Assembly (NCBI GenBank): GCA_020850695.1
Contig: JADZEF010000011.1
Coordinates: 1-38,738 of the forward strand
DNA: 38,738 bases
Direction: 5' to 3'
From: Planctomycetaceae bacterium
Lineage (GTDB): Bacteria; Planctomycetota; Planctomycetia; Planctomycetales; Planctomycetaceae
The notes beneath the pieces were generated by a model that did not search any database, was not told the DNA's origin, and saw only the letters and a list, made by a program, of their open reading frames with translations. Numbering within the stretch: position 1 is the stretch's first letter; every line of letters begins with the position of its first letter. Below, piece after piece: positions 8,114 through 16,984 of this stretch. Both the position numbers and the translations under genes were made by a program.

Positions 8114-9514
8114 ATGCTCGACGTGCAACGCGATGGGACGACACTCTGTGACGGCGTGACGCGGCGCGACTGGTTACGCGTCGGCGGAATCGGCATCGGC
8201 GGACTGACGTTGCCTCAACTCATCCGCGCTCGTGCACAGTCCTCACAGTCCACTCGGCCGGCGCCGGCAAAGTCGGTCATCGTCCTGTTCAATTCCGGTG
8301 GCATTCCCCACCACGAATCGCTTGATCCCAAACCGGATGCTCCCGCCAGCGTGAGGGGTGCCTTTGGCGCCATCGCCACCCGCACACCGGGACTGCTCGT
8401 CGGAGAACTGATTCCCCGCACGGCGTTGCTGACCGATCGCATGGCTGTGGTGCGGACACTGGTCACCGGCGACAACGCGCACTCGACCAGCGGCTACCAA
8501 ATGCTCACGGGAATGCCGCACGTTCCACTCAATCGTGAGAACGCCCGCCCTGGCAAACCGAACGATTGCCCCTCGTTGAACGGGATCGTTCAGGCGCTAC
8601 GTCCGGCCACGTTCGGTCTCCCCGCATCCATCGTCCTTCCGCGGCTGATGGCCAATAACAACGGACAGGATCCCTGGCCGGGCACCGATGCCGGTCTGCT
8701 GGGTCGCCGGCACGATCCATGGTTCCTGGTCTGCGACCCGTCCGATCCGCAGTTTCAGCCTCCGGGAAGCCACCTTCCTCCCGAAGTCTCGACGCTTCGG
8801 CTCGATCGGCGTCTGTCACTGCTCAAGCAGTTCGGCGAGCGACTCGATGACCTGGACTGCAATGCGATGACGGGCAGCTACGACCATTATCAGCAGCAGG
8901 CGATTGGTCTCATTGCCGGCGGCCGTGCCCGCGCCGCATTCGATCTGAGTCAGGAGCCCGACCGCATCCGCGACCGTTATGGCCGCACGAAACAGGGGCA
9001 AAGCGTGCTCCTCGCCCGACGACTCGTCGAAGCCGGCGTCTCACTGGTTCAGGTCAACTGGGCGAACTTCGACAAGAGCAGGCCCAATGGCGGCGGCTGG
9101 GATACGCACATCCAGCACAACGAGAGCATCCAGGGCTGGCTGTTGCCCGTGATGGATCAGGTGTACTCGGCGCTGATTGAAGATCTGTCCGAACGTGGCC
9201 TGCTCCAGGAAACGCTTGTTTGCTGGGTCGCCGAGTTCGGACACACGCCGAGGTTCAATGCCCGGGCTGGCCGCGATCACTGGGGGCGCGTCTTTTCGAT
9301 TGCTCTCGCCGGCGGCGGCATTCGAGGCGGGACGATCCACGGAACCTCCGACCGGCTCGCCGCCGAACCATTGGCCGACGCTGTCCACCCCGCCGACTAT
9401 CTCGCCACGGTCTTCCATTGCCTGGGCTTCGAGCCGGAGACCATAGTCCATGACGTCGAAGGCCGTCCCCATCCCATCTCCCGCGGTCGCGTGATCGAAT
9501 CCATTCTGACATGA
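8114..9514 (+). CDS. Tat-exported DUF1501 family protein
   Basis: DUF1501 protein of 466 residues, a family greatly expanded in planctomycetes and related to the alkaline phosphatase/sulfatase fold. The N-terminus carries a twin-arginine signal (TRRDWLRVG, R17-R18, followed by a Gly/Ile-rich hydrophobic stretch), so a folded protein is exported. Family landmarks are VIVLFNSGGIPHHESLDPKP near 55-74, GDNAHSTSGYQMLTG, and near the C-terminus VAEFGHTPRFN with GRDHW. The start follows GAGGG about eight bases upstream. In many planctomycetes DUF1501 genes pair with DUF1549/DUF1553 partners; none is next to it here. Enzyme activity is unknown. Confidence 0.92.
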   Translation: MLDVQRDGTTLCDGVTRRDWLRVGGIGIGGLTLPQLIRARAQSSQSTRPAPAKSVIVLFNSGGIPHHESLDPKPDAPASVRGAFGAIATRTPGLLVGELIPRTALLTDRMAVVRTLVTGDNAHSTSGYQMLTGMPHVPLNRENARPGKPNDCPSLNGIVQALRPATFGLPASIVLPRLMANNNGQDPWPGTDAGLLGRRHDPWFLVCDPSDPQFQPPGSHLPPEVSTLRLDRRLSLLKQFGERLDDLDCNAMTGSYDHYQQQAIGLIAGGRARAAFDLSQEPDRIRDRYGRTKQGQSVLLARRLVEAGVSLVQVNWANFDKSRPNGGGWDTHIQHNESIQGWLLPVMDQVYSALIEDLSERGLLQETLVCWVAEFGHTPRFNARAGRDHWGRVFSIALAGGGIRGGTIHGTSDRLAAEPLADAVHPADYLATVFHCLGFEPETIVHDVEGRPHPISRGRVIESILT

Positions 9515-9676
9515 CGAACGGAGCGATGGTTCACCGGCTTCGGGCTCACTTTCTTCCCGAAGACGCCGGCGCGGGTCGATCGCTCGGCCGCCGGTTGGCT
9601 ACTGCAACTCTGAAAGTCTGTTGAGCCGGCCGTGCGGGCCCTTCCTTGAAATCCTTGCTTTGCCAGGAGGCAATAC

Positions 9677-11116
9677 ATGTTGCGTTGTGCGATTGTGTTT
9701 CTCACTCTGGTCCTCTGCCGGACGACCCTCTCGGCGGAAGAGAACCTGCCGGCCGGTGCGTTGCGTATCAGCGTCTTCCAGGCCGATGCCACGCCTCCGC
9801 TGGGTACGCCGGTGGCGTATGCGCCGGCCCGAAAGATCGAGGATCCTCTCACGGCGCGCGGCGTCGTCCTGCTCGGGGCCGGCCGGCCGATCGTTCTTTG
9901 TTCCGTCGACTGGATCGGCATCGCGAACGGGGGGCACGACGCATGGAGGGAGAGCCTCGCGCAGGCCGTCGGGACGTCGGTTGACCGCGTGGCCGTGCAC
10001 GTTCTGCATCAGCACGACGCCGTCCGGTGCGACTTTACTTCGGAAGAGCTTCTGGCTCCGTACGGCCTGGAAGGCAGGCGATTCGACGTGCCGTTCGTGC
10101 GAAAGACGATCGCGAACGCGGCGGCAGCCGCAAAGGCGTCGCTCGAAAAGGCCCAGTCGGTGACCCACCTCGGAGTGGGCCAGGCGCCGGTCGAAAAGGT
10201 GGCATCGAATCGGCGCATCCTCGGACCGGACGGCCGCGTCGCGATCGCGCGGTCCAGCTCCTATCGAATTCCGGAGCCGATTCTGTCGCGACTTAATGCG
10301 GAAGCCAGACGCCAGGGGTACGAGTTGAGTGCCTCGCGCGTCAAAGAGGCGCTGGCCGCCCCCGAAGGAGTGATCGATCCGCTTCTCCGGATGTTGACGT
10401 TCTTCCAGGACGATCGGCCGATCGTCTCGCTGAGCTACTATGCCACGCACCCGCAGAGCTATTTCGGCAAAGGGGACGTGACCTCGGAGTTCGTCGGACT
10501 GGCGCGGGCCGAGCACGAGAAGTCCCGCGGCGGGCTCACGCTCGTGCATTTCAACGGGGCCAGCGGAAATGTGGCCGCCGGCAAGTACAACGACGGCACT
10601 CCCGAGATGCGCGTGACGCTCACCCGGCGCATGGCCGAAGGTATGAAGCGGGCCTGGGGCTCCACGAAGAAGATTCCTCTGACGGCCGCCGACTGCGAGT
10701 GGCGCGTGCAACCTGTGCAGCTCCCCGTCGCGATGCACCTGGATGCCGAGAAGCTCCGCGCGACGCTGGAGAACCCGGAAGCAACGCCGTCGGACCGCCT
10801 GACTGCCGCGGGGAAGTTGGCGTTCGTGCTCCGGCGAAAGCAGAACATTCCGGTCGAACTCTCCTGCCTCAAGCTCGGCAGCGTCTACATCCTGCATATG
10901 CCGGGCGAGCTGTTCGTCGAGTATCAGCTCGCGGCTCAGAAGATGCGTCCCGACGACACGGTCTGCATGGCAGCCTACGGCGATTACGGGTCTGGCTATA
11001 TCGGCACCGAGATCGCTTATTCGCAGGGGGGGTACGAGACTCAGCCCAGTTCGTCGAACACGGCCCCGCAAGTCGAGCGGGTACTCATGGACGGCATGCG
11101 GGCCCTGTTGAAATGA
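9677..11116 (+). CDS. Secreted neutral/alkaline ceramidase-like protein
   Basis: A 479-residue protein with a signal peptide (1-20, cleavage near LSA-EE). The body resembles the N-terminal domain of neutral/alkaline non-lysosomal ceramidases: a DATPPLGTP start, an LCSVDWIGI strand, HVLHQHDA (HxxQHxD-like metal site), a second His site in YYATHPQS, and FNGASGNVAAGKYND, which aligns with the region carrying the family's catalytic Ser and Asn/Gly. Planctomycetes have many such proteins and their substrates are mostly unknown, so amide hydrolysis is inferred, not shown. The start is set by a strong AGGAGG a few bases upstream. It is convergent with the operon that follows. Confidence 0.8.
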   Translation: MLRCAIVFLTLVLCRTTLSAEENLPAGALRISVFQADATPPLGTPVAYAPARKIEDPLTARGVVLLGAGRPIVLCSVDWIGIANGGHDAWRESLAQAVGTSVDRVAVHVLHQHDAVRCDFTSEELLAPYGLEGRRFDVPFVRKTIANAAAAAKASLEKAQSVTHLGVGQAPVEKVASNRRILGPDGRVAIARSSSYRIPEPILSRLNAEARRQGYELSASRVKEALAAPEGVIDPLLRMLTFFQDDRPIVSLSYYATHPQSYFGKGDVTSEFVGLARAEHEKSRGGLTLVHFNGASGNVAAGKYNDGTPEMRVTLTRRMAEGMKRAWGSTKKIPLTAADCEWRVQPVQLPVAMHLDAEKLRATLENPEATPSDRLTAAGKLAFVLRRKQNIPVELSCLKLGSVYILHMPGELFVEYQLAAQKMRPDDTVCMAAYGDYGSGYIGTEIAYSQGGYETQPSSSNTAPQVERVLMDGMRALLK

Positions 11117-11274
11117 TCCAGGCGTCGACGCACGCCTCTTGCCGTGATGATCGCCGTGCCGGTCGGGGATGCAAACTCGTGACTTCGCCGGATAAGCGTG
11201 CCTTACCGCACGGAGTATGCACGTGGGTGCACAGCGGTCGGATGCATGAATTGCGGTCGAGCCGCGAACGTCAC

Positions 11275-11487
11275 CTAGAATTTGGTCTCACCCACGTGCG
11301 GCACGTACCAGACACAGAGAGTGACATGATGCCCGGTTCCGGCCTGGTCGCTCTCGGACTGCGTGATGTGCTTGAGCTCGCCGTGGACTGACTCGAGCCA
11401 CTCATTGATCTGGTCTTCGAAGTGGCTCTCGATGACTGTCGCACCGCTTCCGATGATGTGTGTGAAGACTTTGACGCGGATGAGCAT
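11275..11487 (-). CDS. Small conserved-looking protein coupled to the Lon-like gene
   Basis: A 70-residue acidic soluble protein, not recognised. It is probably real: its ATG lies one base after the stop of the Lon-like gene (TGA-C-ATG), and AGGAGA, inside the end of the Lon-like gene, lies about six bases before the ATG. The predicted pattern is strand (RVKVFTHIIG), long helix (ESHFEDQINEWLESVHGELKHIT), strand (HVTLCVWYV), a small alpha/beta unit. Being last in the hsp20-lon operon suggests a part in protein quality control; this is inference only. Confidence 0.7.
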   Translation of the reverse strand: MLIRVKVFTHIIGSGATVIESHFEDQINEWLESVHGELKHITQSESDQAGTGHHVTLCVWYVPHVGETKF

Positions 11488-11488
11488 G

Positions 11489-13990
11489 TCACTTCTCCTG
11501 GGACTTGGGCCTGCCGGGGAGCGGGGGCCGTGGATCAGGCGAGGGAATCGCGATGGGGAATGCCGTGGTGGCGGTCGGCAGAGGGACGTTCCCCCTGACT
11601 TCCTTCAACTTCTCTGTCATCTCCCGAAGCCGCCGGGCGACGCGCCCGTGGACCGTTTCTTCACGCTCGATCTCTCCCGGATCGGTCCCCATGAGGAGCC
11701 CGATTGCCTGGTCGATGGTCGCCACGGGCCAGAGATGGAATCGTCCGTCTCGAACGGCGTCGAGGACGTCCTGGCGAAGAACCAGGTGCTTTGTATTGGC
11801 GGCCGGAAGACAGACTCCCTGATGTCCCGTCAGTCCGGCGTCTTGACAGATGTCGAAGAATCCTTCCACTTTTTCGTTCACCGCTCCGATCGCCTGCACC
11901 TGACCGCACTGATTGACGGACCCGGTGACGGCGACGTCCTGCCGCAAAGGTATGTTGGCAATCGCACTCAGAAGGCAAAGGAGTTCGGCCAGCGAGGCGC
12001 TATCGCCTTCAATGCCGCCGTAGCTCTGTTCCATGGCGAGGCTGGCAGAGAGAGCCAAGGGGAACTCGCGAGCATACTGATTGCGCAGGTAGCCCTCGAG
12101 GATGAGTATTCCCTTGTCGAACGTGCGGCCGCTGAGACGGCTCTCCCGCTCAATGTTGATCAGCCCGGCAGTGCCGATGCCAACGCTGGCCGTCACACGA
12201 GAGGGCCATCCAAACGAATAATCGCCGAGGTCGGCGACTGCCAAACCGTTGATTCGGCCGATCGCCGGTTCCCCCAGGTCGATCAGCAGTGTTCCCTCGG
12301 CAATCAGGTTGCGAATGCTTTCAGCTACCAGGTCCGATCGGAAGATCTGTTCTTCGAGTGCCCGTCGCACGTGCTTCGACTCGACGATCGTCGCGCTGTC
12401 ACGGCTGGCCCAATAGGCCGCCTCATGGATGACGTCGACGATGCGGCGGAACTCGGCCGTCAGTTTGCGGCGGTCTCCGGCTATGCGGGCACTCGCTCGG
12501 ACAAGCTCGGCGACCGCGGGGGCGTCGAACGGAGGAACCTTCTCATTCTGAGAGAGCTTTCGCACGAGCTGGCCGTAGATCTGGCCGGACCGGTGATCGA
12601 GGGGGATCTGGTTATCAAAATCGGCCTTCACCTTGAACATTTCCCGGAAGTCATCGTCGTACAGCGAGAGCAGGTGATACAGGAGCGGCGGCCCCAGAAC
12701 GACGAGTTTCACATCGAGCGGAATCGGCTCGGGCTTCAGTGACGAAACCGTGAAGAGTGCGAAGGGATCAAATACCTCGATTTCGGTCGCCCCGCTCTTG
12801 AGTGCGCGCTTGAGTTCCTTCCAGACGAAAGGCTCCGTCAGAAGATCTTCGATTTCGACGACCAGATAGCCGCCGTTGGCTCGCAGCAGACTTCCCGCCT
12901 TGATGCGCGAGAAGTTGGTGACCACCCGGCCGAAACGATCGACCATGCGGTCGATTGTGCCGAACAGATGCCGATGATTGGGCACGGGCTCAAACACCAC
13001 CGGGGCGTGCGTGAACTCGCTGTTGTCGACGAGCAGATTGACCTGATACTCAAAGAAACGTTCCTGGACATCGGACTGCATCGGTTCGCCGACCAGTTCT
13101 TCGATCTGCTGGAGCTGTAGCTTTCCCGCCCGGCGGCGGAAACGGTCCAGATTCCGTAGGAAATAGCCCTTGAGACGATCGAGCCAGCGAGAAACCTTCT
13201 CGTTCGAAGTCCGCTCGGCGATCTCCGTCAACATCGGCTCGATGACGCGTGCCGCGAACGCTCGCTCCACCTGCTGCACGTCCGCGGTGAGTTCCCTCTC
13301 GATGTCCTGCTGTTTGTGCAGAATCTTCTCGGTCGCCTCCATCAACTCCTGCTGGCTGCGCTCGATCCGCGTTATCTCGTCGGCCGAGAGCTCCTGCGCC
13401 GCGTCGTGCGTGATGGGTTTCCCGTCTTTTAGCGGGACGAACAGAAACTCGCTCTCTCCCACCTGCTGAATGGCAAAACCGCGCTCGGTTGCAAGCGCGT
13501 TGAGCGGCCCTGTCAGTTCTTCGTTCTGCTTTTTGAACTGTTGACGAAGCCGTTCCTTCTCGCGACCGAAATCTTCGCGCTGGAAGGCTTTGGGCAGCTC
13601 GTCCATCAACCGTGTGATCAGGTTCAACATATCCCGACGAAGCTGAACGCCGCGGCCGGCGGGGAGCGAGATCGCGATCGGCTGTTCCGTTTCGTCGAAG
13701 TTATTGACATCGAGCCAGTCTGACGGGGGAGGTTCCGATCGCGCTCGTTCTTCTAGCGTCTTCCGGGCCATCTCCGCCTTGCCGGTACCGCCTGCCCCCG
13801 CCAGATAGATGTGGTAGCCGGGACGCCGCACTCCAAGGCTCACTTCGAACGCTCGCTCGGCGCGCGGCTGTCCGATGATTTCATCCAATGGGGTCAATTC
13901 ATCCGTCGTGCGGAATCCGAAGGTTGCCGGATCAAGCGACGGACCGATCTCGTCTGCGAAAAGTTCATGAGAAAGCGGAGCAGAGGACAT
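11489..13990 (-). CDS. LonB-like ATP-dependent protease (AAA_32 plus Lon proteolytic domain)
   Basis: A soluble 833-residue AAA+ protease of the Lon-like type with an internal AAA_32 domain. The Walker A is AGAGGTGKA (K71); it ends in Ala (A72) where Thr or Ser is usual. A long charged coiled coil covers about 110-260. AAA elements include ANGGYLVVEIEDLL (Walker B region) and a later ADFDNQIPLD. The proteolytic domain (about 565-770) has the Ser-Lys dyad: Ser664 in GDSAS and Lys707 in VNEKV, 43 residues apart as in E. coli Lon. The proline-rich tail after 800 looks unstructured. The gene starts three bases after the hsp20 stop. Degradation of damaged proteins under heat stress is inferred from family and operon. 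Confidence 0.92.
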   Translation of the reverse strand: MSSAPLSHELFADEIGPSLDPATFGFRTTDELTPLDEIIGQPRAERAFEVSLGVRRPGYHIYLAGAGGTGKAEMARKTLEERARSEPPPSDWLDVNNFDETEQPIAISLPAGRGVQLRRDMLNLITRLMDELPKAFQREDFGREKERLRQQFKKQNEELTGPLNALATERGFAIQQVGESEFLFVPLKDGKPITHDAAQELSADEITRIERSQQELMEATEKILHKQQDIERELTADVQQVERAFAARVIEPMLTEIAERTSNEKVSRWLDRLKGYFLRNLDRFRRRAGKLQLQQIEELVGEPMQSDVQERFFEYQVNLLVDNSEFTHAPVVFEPVPNHRHLFGTIDRMVDRFGRVVTNFSRIKAGSLLRANGGYLVVEIEDLLTEPFVWKELKRALKSGATEIEVFDPFALFTVSSLKPEPIPLDVKLVVLGPPLLYHLLSLYDDDFREMFKVKADFDNQIPLDHRSGQIYGQLVRKLSQNEKVPPFDAPAVAELVRASARIAGDRRKLTAEFRRIVDVIHEAAYWASRDSATIVESKHVRRALEEQIFRSDLVAESIRNLIAEGTLLIDLGEPAIGRINGLAVADLGDYSFGWPSRVTASVGIGTAGLINIERESRLSGRTFDKGILILEGYLRNQYAREFPLALSASLAMEQSYGGIEGDSASLAELLCLLSAIANIPLRQDVAVTGSVNQCGQVQAIGAVNEKVEGFFDICQDAGLTGHQGVCLPAANTKHLVLRQDVLDAVRDGRFHLWPVATIDQAIGLLMGTDPGEIEREETVHGRVARRLREMTEKLKEVRGNVPLPTATTAFPIAIPSPDPRPPLPGRPKSQEK

Positions 13991-13993
13991 CAG

Positions 13994-14425
13994 TCACCCT
14001 TGTCGTTCGGAGGAGTGCACGGACGGACGCTTCGGTACCCGTGCGCGGAATGTTCCATGTTCGGACCACGTTTCCAGCCGCGCCTCATCGACTGAGTGCT
14101 CCAAATCGATCGAGCGCGAGAACTCACCATGGGACCGCTCGATCTGGAGAGAGCGGCCGTATTCGGCGCGGGTCACGGTGTGACGAACGCCTCGAATGGT
14201 CAGACGCTGTCTCTCCACACGGACCTCGACCTGATCCGGCGGAACACCCGGCAAATCGGCGACGATCAGGTAGGCATCCACCGTCTCATACACATCGACG
14301 GCCGGACGCCAGTTCTCAACAGCTCGACCCCACGGGGCGTGAATGAGTTGGTCGAATGTCTCGTCGATCTTCGCTTCCATGTCGAGCGACAACCGCAGGG
14401 GCTGCCAAAGAGGGAGATCTGCCAT
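13994..14425 (-). CDS. Hsp20/alpha-crystallin small heat shock protein
   Basis: A 143-residue cytoplasmic chaperone. The alpha-crystallin domain covers about 40-135: WRPAVDVYETVDAYLIVADLPGV, QVEVRVERQRLTIRG, the YGRSLQIERSHGEFSRSIDL strand pair, and a late TFRARVPK strand. This last replaces the typical G-V-L-T-V-x-x-P motif, so the end is divergent. The N-terminal part (WQPL, IDETFDQLIH) is usual for the family. It leads the hsp20-lon-70-residue operon, three bases before the protease start. No sigma-32 or CIRCE-like site was recognised upstream. Confidence 0.9.
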   Translation of the reverse strand: MADLPLWQPLRLSLDMEAKIDETFDQLIHAPWGRAVENWRPAVDVYETVDAYLIVADLPGVPPDQVEVRVERQRLTIRGVRHTVTRAEYGRSLQIERSHGEFSRSIDLEHSVDEARLETWSEHGTFRARVPKRPSVHSSERQG

Positions 14426-14501
14426 GGGGGGGACACCGTTGAAGACGCACGAAGATTCGCCAATATCGCAGAGCGTGGCTTAGCCGGGGCTTTGGAACAG
14501 G

Positions 14502-14720
14502 TCAAGGTGCTGTCCTCGTATTCCGCGAAGACACCGAGTCAGAGCGTCCTGCAGCCCGCCAACGCCGTTGCCGTCGCCAGAAGTAGGACGTCGAATTCGC
14601 CAGCCCCTGCACCTGGAAAAAGGCGGACACCGACACCCCGCTCGCCTCTTGCTTGCGGACGATCCGCCGCCAGTCGCGCAACTTCCCGCGCGCCGATTCC
14701 CGCTCCCGTCCCCCACTCAT
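14502..14720 (-). pseudogene. IS66-family TnpA-like fragment
   Basis: A 72-residue frame with an ATG at 14720. It carries the DNA-binding signature of the IS66 accessory protein TnpA: a basic W-R-R-I-V-R-K start, E-A-S-G-V-S-V-S-A-F (usual form SGLSVxxFC), then SYFWRRQRRW (usual FYxWRRxL). The normal Cys after SAF is Phe here, and the end (GRSDSVSSRNTRTAP) looks unrelated. TnpB and TnpC are missing, so this is a relic of an insertion sequence rather than an active one. It lies upstream of hsp20 in a stretch with other gene fragments. Confidence 0.55.
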
Positions 14721-14773
14721 GGCTGCCTCGCTCGCGCGACTTCATGCACACGAGTCGAGACTATCCAACGCGT

Positions 14774-14938
14774 CTACGACGGTTCCGCCGGACGGTTACA
14801 TTGCACCGACCGTCCTCGGCTCATGTCCGGGCGAATATTCTGCTCAAGCAGAAGTTTCAGCTGTTGGGCCGCCCGCTTCGTGGGGAGATCCTTCACGCTT
14901 CCGAAACCGCTATCGACGTGTCGGTTCGAAGCAGGTTG
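14774..14938 (-). pseudogene. Possible integrase (tyrosine recombinase) N-terminal fragment
   Basis: The minus frame from about 14938 to a TAG at 14774-14776 contains GSVKDLPTKRAAQQLKLLLE, which resembles the N-terminal helix of site-specific integrases. It has no start codon and no catalytic domain. Called from a single short motif, so uncertain. Confidence 0.3.
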
Positions 14939-15001
14939 GCTGATTGTCTTTCGACCCCGCGGTCGTGAATACCGAAGCGAGAACGACCGAGGCTAGGTTG
15001 A

Positions 15002-15139
15002 TGCAGTCGATGTGATAGAAGCATCTTGGCCGGTTCATTGACTGGGAGAAAAGTTGAGCCCACAGTGATCGAATTCGTCACCAAGGGCGGAAACACCGCG
15101 AGTCTTCTCGGATACGGCAAGCGCATCCAGTTGATCTGA
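15002..15139 (+). pseudogene. Possible C-terminal fragment of an unidentified gene
   Basis: A plus frame between a TGA (14999) and a TGA (15137-15139) reads like a natural protein tail: SLTGRKVEPTVIEF, then GGNTASLLGYGKRIQLI. No start codon or upstream domain is present. Family not recognised; chance cannot be excluded. Confidence 0.25.
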
Positions 15140-15237
15140 CCGTGCCACAAGCTCGCAACGGGTCAGGGAACGTTGAACCGACTCCATGCTCGGCTCGGAC
15201 AGATGGGCTGAGCGAATTGCAACGCGCGAGATAAACG

Positions 15238-15963
15238 ATGGCAGTAGACAATCAGACCCGCCAACAAGGTCCTATCAGCCTCTCGGACGAGGAAGCCGTC
15301 AAGCAACTCCTCGTCAGCACTGTTTTCGGCTTGTGGGATATTGTCAACAACCTCACGCGACTGAAGCCTTCAAGGCGACAACGGTATCGTGTCACCATTT
15401 TCGGTTCGGCGCGGGCCCAGCCCGGTTCGTTCGTGTACGAGGAAGTCAAACGCATTGCCGCCGCCCTGACGGCAATGGGTTGTGACATAATCACGGGCGG
15501 CGGGCCGGGTCTCATGCAGGCCGCCAATGAAGGCGCGGCTAGCGTAGGGGCTGAGGAAAGGGATCGATCGGTTGGAATCCGCGTCGAACTGCCATTTGAG
15601 CAGGAGGTCAACCCTTTCGTGGAACAGGCGTTCGAGCACAAGACGTTCTTTTCGCGTTTGCATCATTTCGTGCTCACATCAGACGCCTATGTCGTGACTC
15701 CAGGGGGCGTCGGCACAGTGCTCGAACTGATGCTGATCTGGCAACTGCTTCAAGTGAAACACGTCCACGACGCGCCGTTAATCCTTGTGGGTTCCATGTG
15801 GTCGGAGCTTGTCGACTGGGCGAGAAAGAACTTGCTCAATCCAGAACTGAATCTGGCGAGCCCGGAGGACATCTCGATTCCTGTCTGCGTGAGCACCGCC
15901 GATCAGGTCATCGCGCTTCTTCGCGAGCAACCTGCGAAATGGCAGGAAACAATAACTGGCTAG
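15238..15963 (+). CDS. LOG family (TIGR00730-like) nucleotide phosphoribohydrolase
   Basis: A 241-residue cytoplasmic enzyme of the LOG family (formerly lysine-decarboxylase-like). It shows a Rossmann start (VTIFGSARA, 52-60), the substrate loop GGGPGLMQAANEGA (87-100), the family Arg in FFSRLHHF (R140), and PGGVGTVLE (155-163), the catalytic PGGxGTxxE. Enzymes of this family remove ribose 5'-monophosphate from N6-substituted AMP (cytokinin activation) or from AMP-like nucleotides. It is 168 bases ahead of the CBS-HEPN gene on the same strand; co-transcription is possible. Since LOG-fold enzymes also occur in nucleotide signalling systems, the neighbourhood is of interest. Confidence 0.9.
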   Translation: MAVDNQTRQQGPISLSDEEAVKQLLVSTVFGLWDIVNNLTRLKPSRRQRYRVTIFGSARAQPGSFVYEEVKRIAAALTAMGCDIITGGGPGLMQAANEGAASVGAEERDRSVGIRVELPFEQEVNPFVEQAFEHKTFFSRLHHFVLTSDAYVVTPGGVGTVLELMLIWQLLQVKHVHDAPLILVGSMWSELVDWARKNLLNPELNLASPEDISIPVCVSTADQVIALLREQPAKWQETITG

Positions 15964-16131
15964 CCCCTTCAAGCGGTCGCCGACACGGCGGGCCGGTCAG
16001 CCGAAGGCGAGACGAGGTTTTCCTTCCGAGGCGCGACAGTATCGCGTTGTTCCCTGACAAAGCGACATGTCGGTCTGAAAAGGGATTCAATCCGGGCCGA
16101 ACAAGAGTCTCTCGGAAAGGACGGCGAGTCG

Positions 16132-16929
16132 ATGGTGGACGACTCCGACAAGACGCTCAATCTCTTTTTGCGGGGCTTCGCCGCTCGAGATCTTGCCACA
16201 CCGCTCCCTTCGTGCGATGAGGGAGCGTCGGTCGACACGCTGCGCGCGGTGATGACGGAGCAACGGATCGATGTCGTCGGAATGCGACAGCGGGGTGGAC
16301 TGACGTGTTGGATTTCCCGCGAGAAGCTGGATGGTTCTCCCGACGTTTCCCCGCAGCGATTCGATCCAGCGATGCAGGTCTCCGACGGGGCCGCGCTGAA
16401 TGAAGTGATCGAACGTCTGAGCCGTCACCCGTTCGTGTTCGTTCGCAGTTTCGGACAGATCGCCGGTCTCATCCGCCGTGACGATCTGGACCGGCCCGCC
16501 ATGCGGATGTGGCTGTTCGGACTGGTCACGATCATGGAGCGGCGTGTCACCCGGGCCATCGGCGAGAGGTTTCCGGACGAAACTTGGGCTGCCCTGTTGT
16601 CGGCGGGTCGACTCGAGAAAGCGCGCACTCTTCGGGAAGAGCGTCGACGTCGTCACCAGAACCCCGACCTTCTCGATTGCCTCCAGTTTGCCGACAAGGG
16701 GGACATCATCGCCCGCGACGAGCAACTGAGGCAGTTCACTCGATTCCGTTCGCGCCGCGAAGTCGAGTCGTTCGTCAAAGGGCTTCAGGATCTGCGGAAC
16801 AATCTGGCCCATTCGCAGGACCTGACGGCAAACTGGGACGTCGTGGTCGACCTGGCGACCAACCTGCATCGGATCGTGCTGGGACCGGAAGCCGAAGCCG
16901 CCGACAAGCTCGAAGCTCCGCCGCGTTAG
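16132..16929 (+). CDS. CBS-pair protein with C-terminal HEPN-like domain
   Basis: A 265-residue soluble protein. Residues 14-125 look like two CBS motifs (ARDLATPLPSCDEGASV ... DVVGMRQRGG; later QVSDGAALNEVIERLSRHPFVFV ... IAGLIRRDDL), which usually bind adenine nucleotides. From about 125 the protein is all-helical and ends with RNNLAH (222-227), the R-x4-H motif of HEPN domains, which are often RNases. Basic stretches (LREERRRRH) fit nucleic-acid contact. Both domain calls are by motif reading; the HEPN motif is clear but the domain may be non-catalytic. It is 55 bases ahead of the SulP gene and likely in one transcript with it and the cyclase-like gene. Confidence 0.65.
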   Translation: MVDDSDKTLNLFLRGFAARDLATPLPSCDEGASVDTLRAVMTEQRIDVVGMRQRGGLTCWISREKLDGSPDVSPQRFDPAMQVSDGAALNEVIERLSRHPFVFVRSFGQIAGLIRRDDLDRPAMRMWLFGLVTIMERRVTRAIGERFPDETWAALLSAGRLEKARTLREERRRRHQNPDLLDCLQFADKGDIIARDEQLRQFTRFRSRREVESFVKGLQDLRNNLAHSQDLTANWDVVVDLATNLHRIVLGPEAEAADKLEAPPR

Positions 16930-16984
16930 TCCGCTTTTCGGGAGTTCGAACCTCGTGCCACTACGATTCACCTGAGGCGTTCCA

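Noticed and set aside
7594..8151. 185-residue plus frame between the DGC and DUF1501 genes
   Set aside because: No ribosome site or domain, and it runs into the DUF1501 start; treated as intergenic.
9599..11071. 490-residue minus frame over the ceramidase-like gene
   Set aside because: Shadow frame; the plus gene has AGGAGG, signal peptide and family motifs.
11363..12742. 459-residue plus frame over the Lon-like gene
   Set aside because: Shadow frame; the minus frame has the Walker A and the Ser-Lys dyad.
14426..15237. Intact insertion sequence
   Set aside because: Only a TnpA-like piece remains; no TnpB/TnpC and no terminal inverted repeats could be found.
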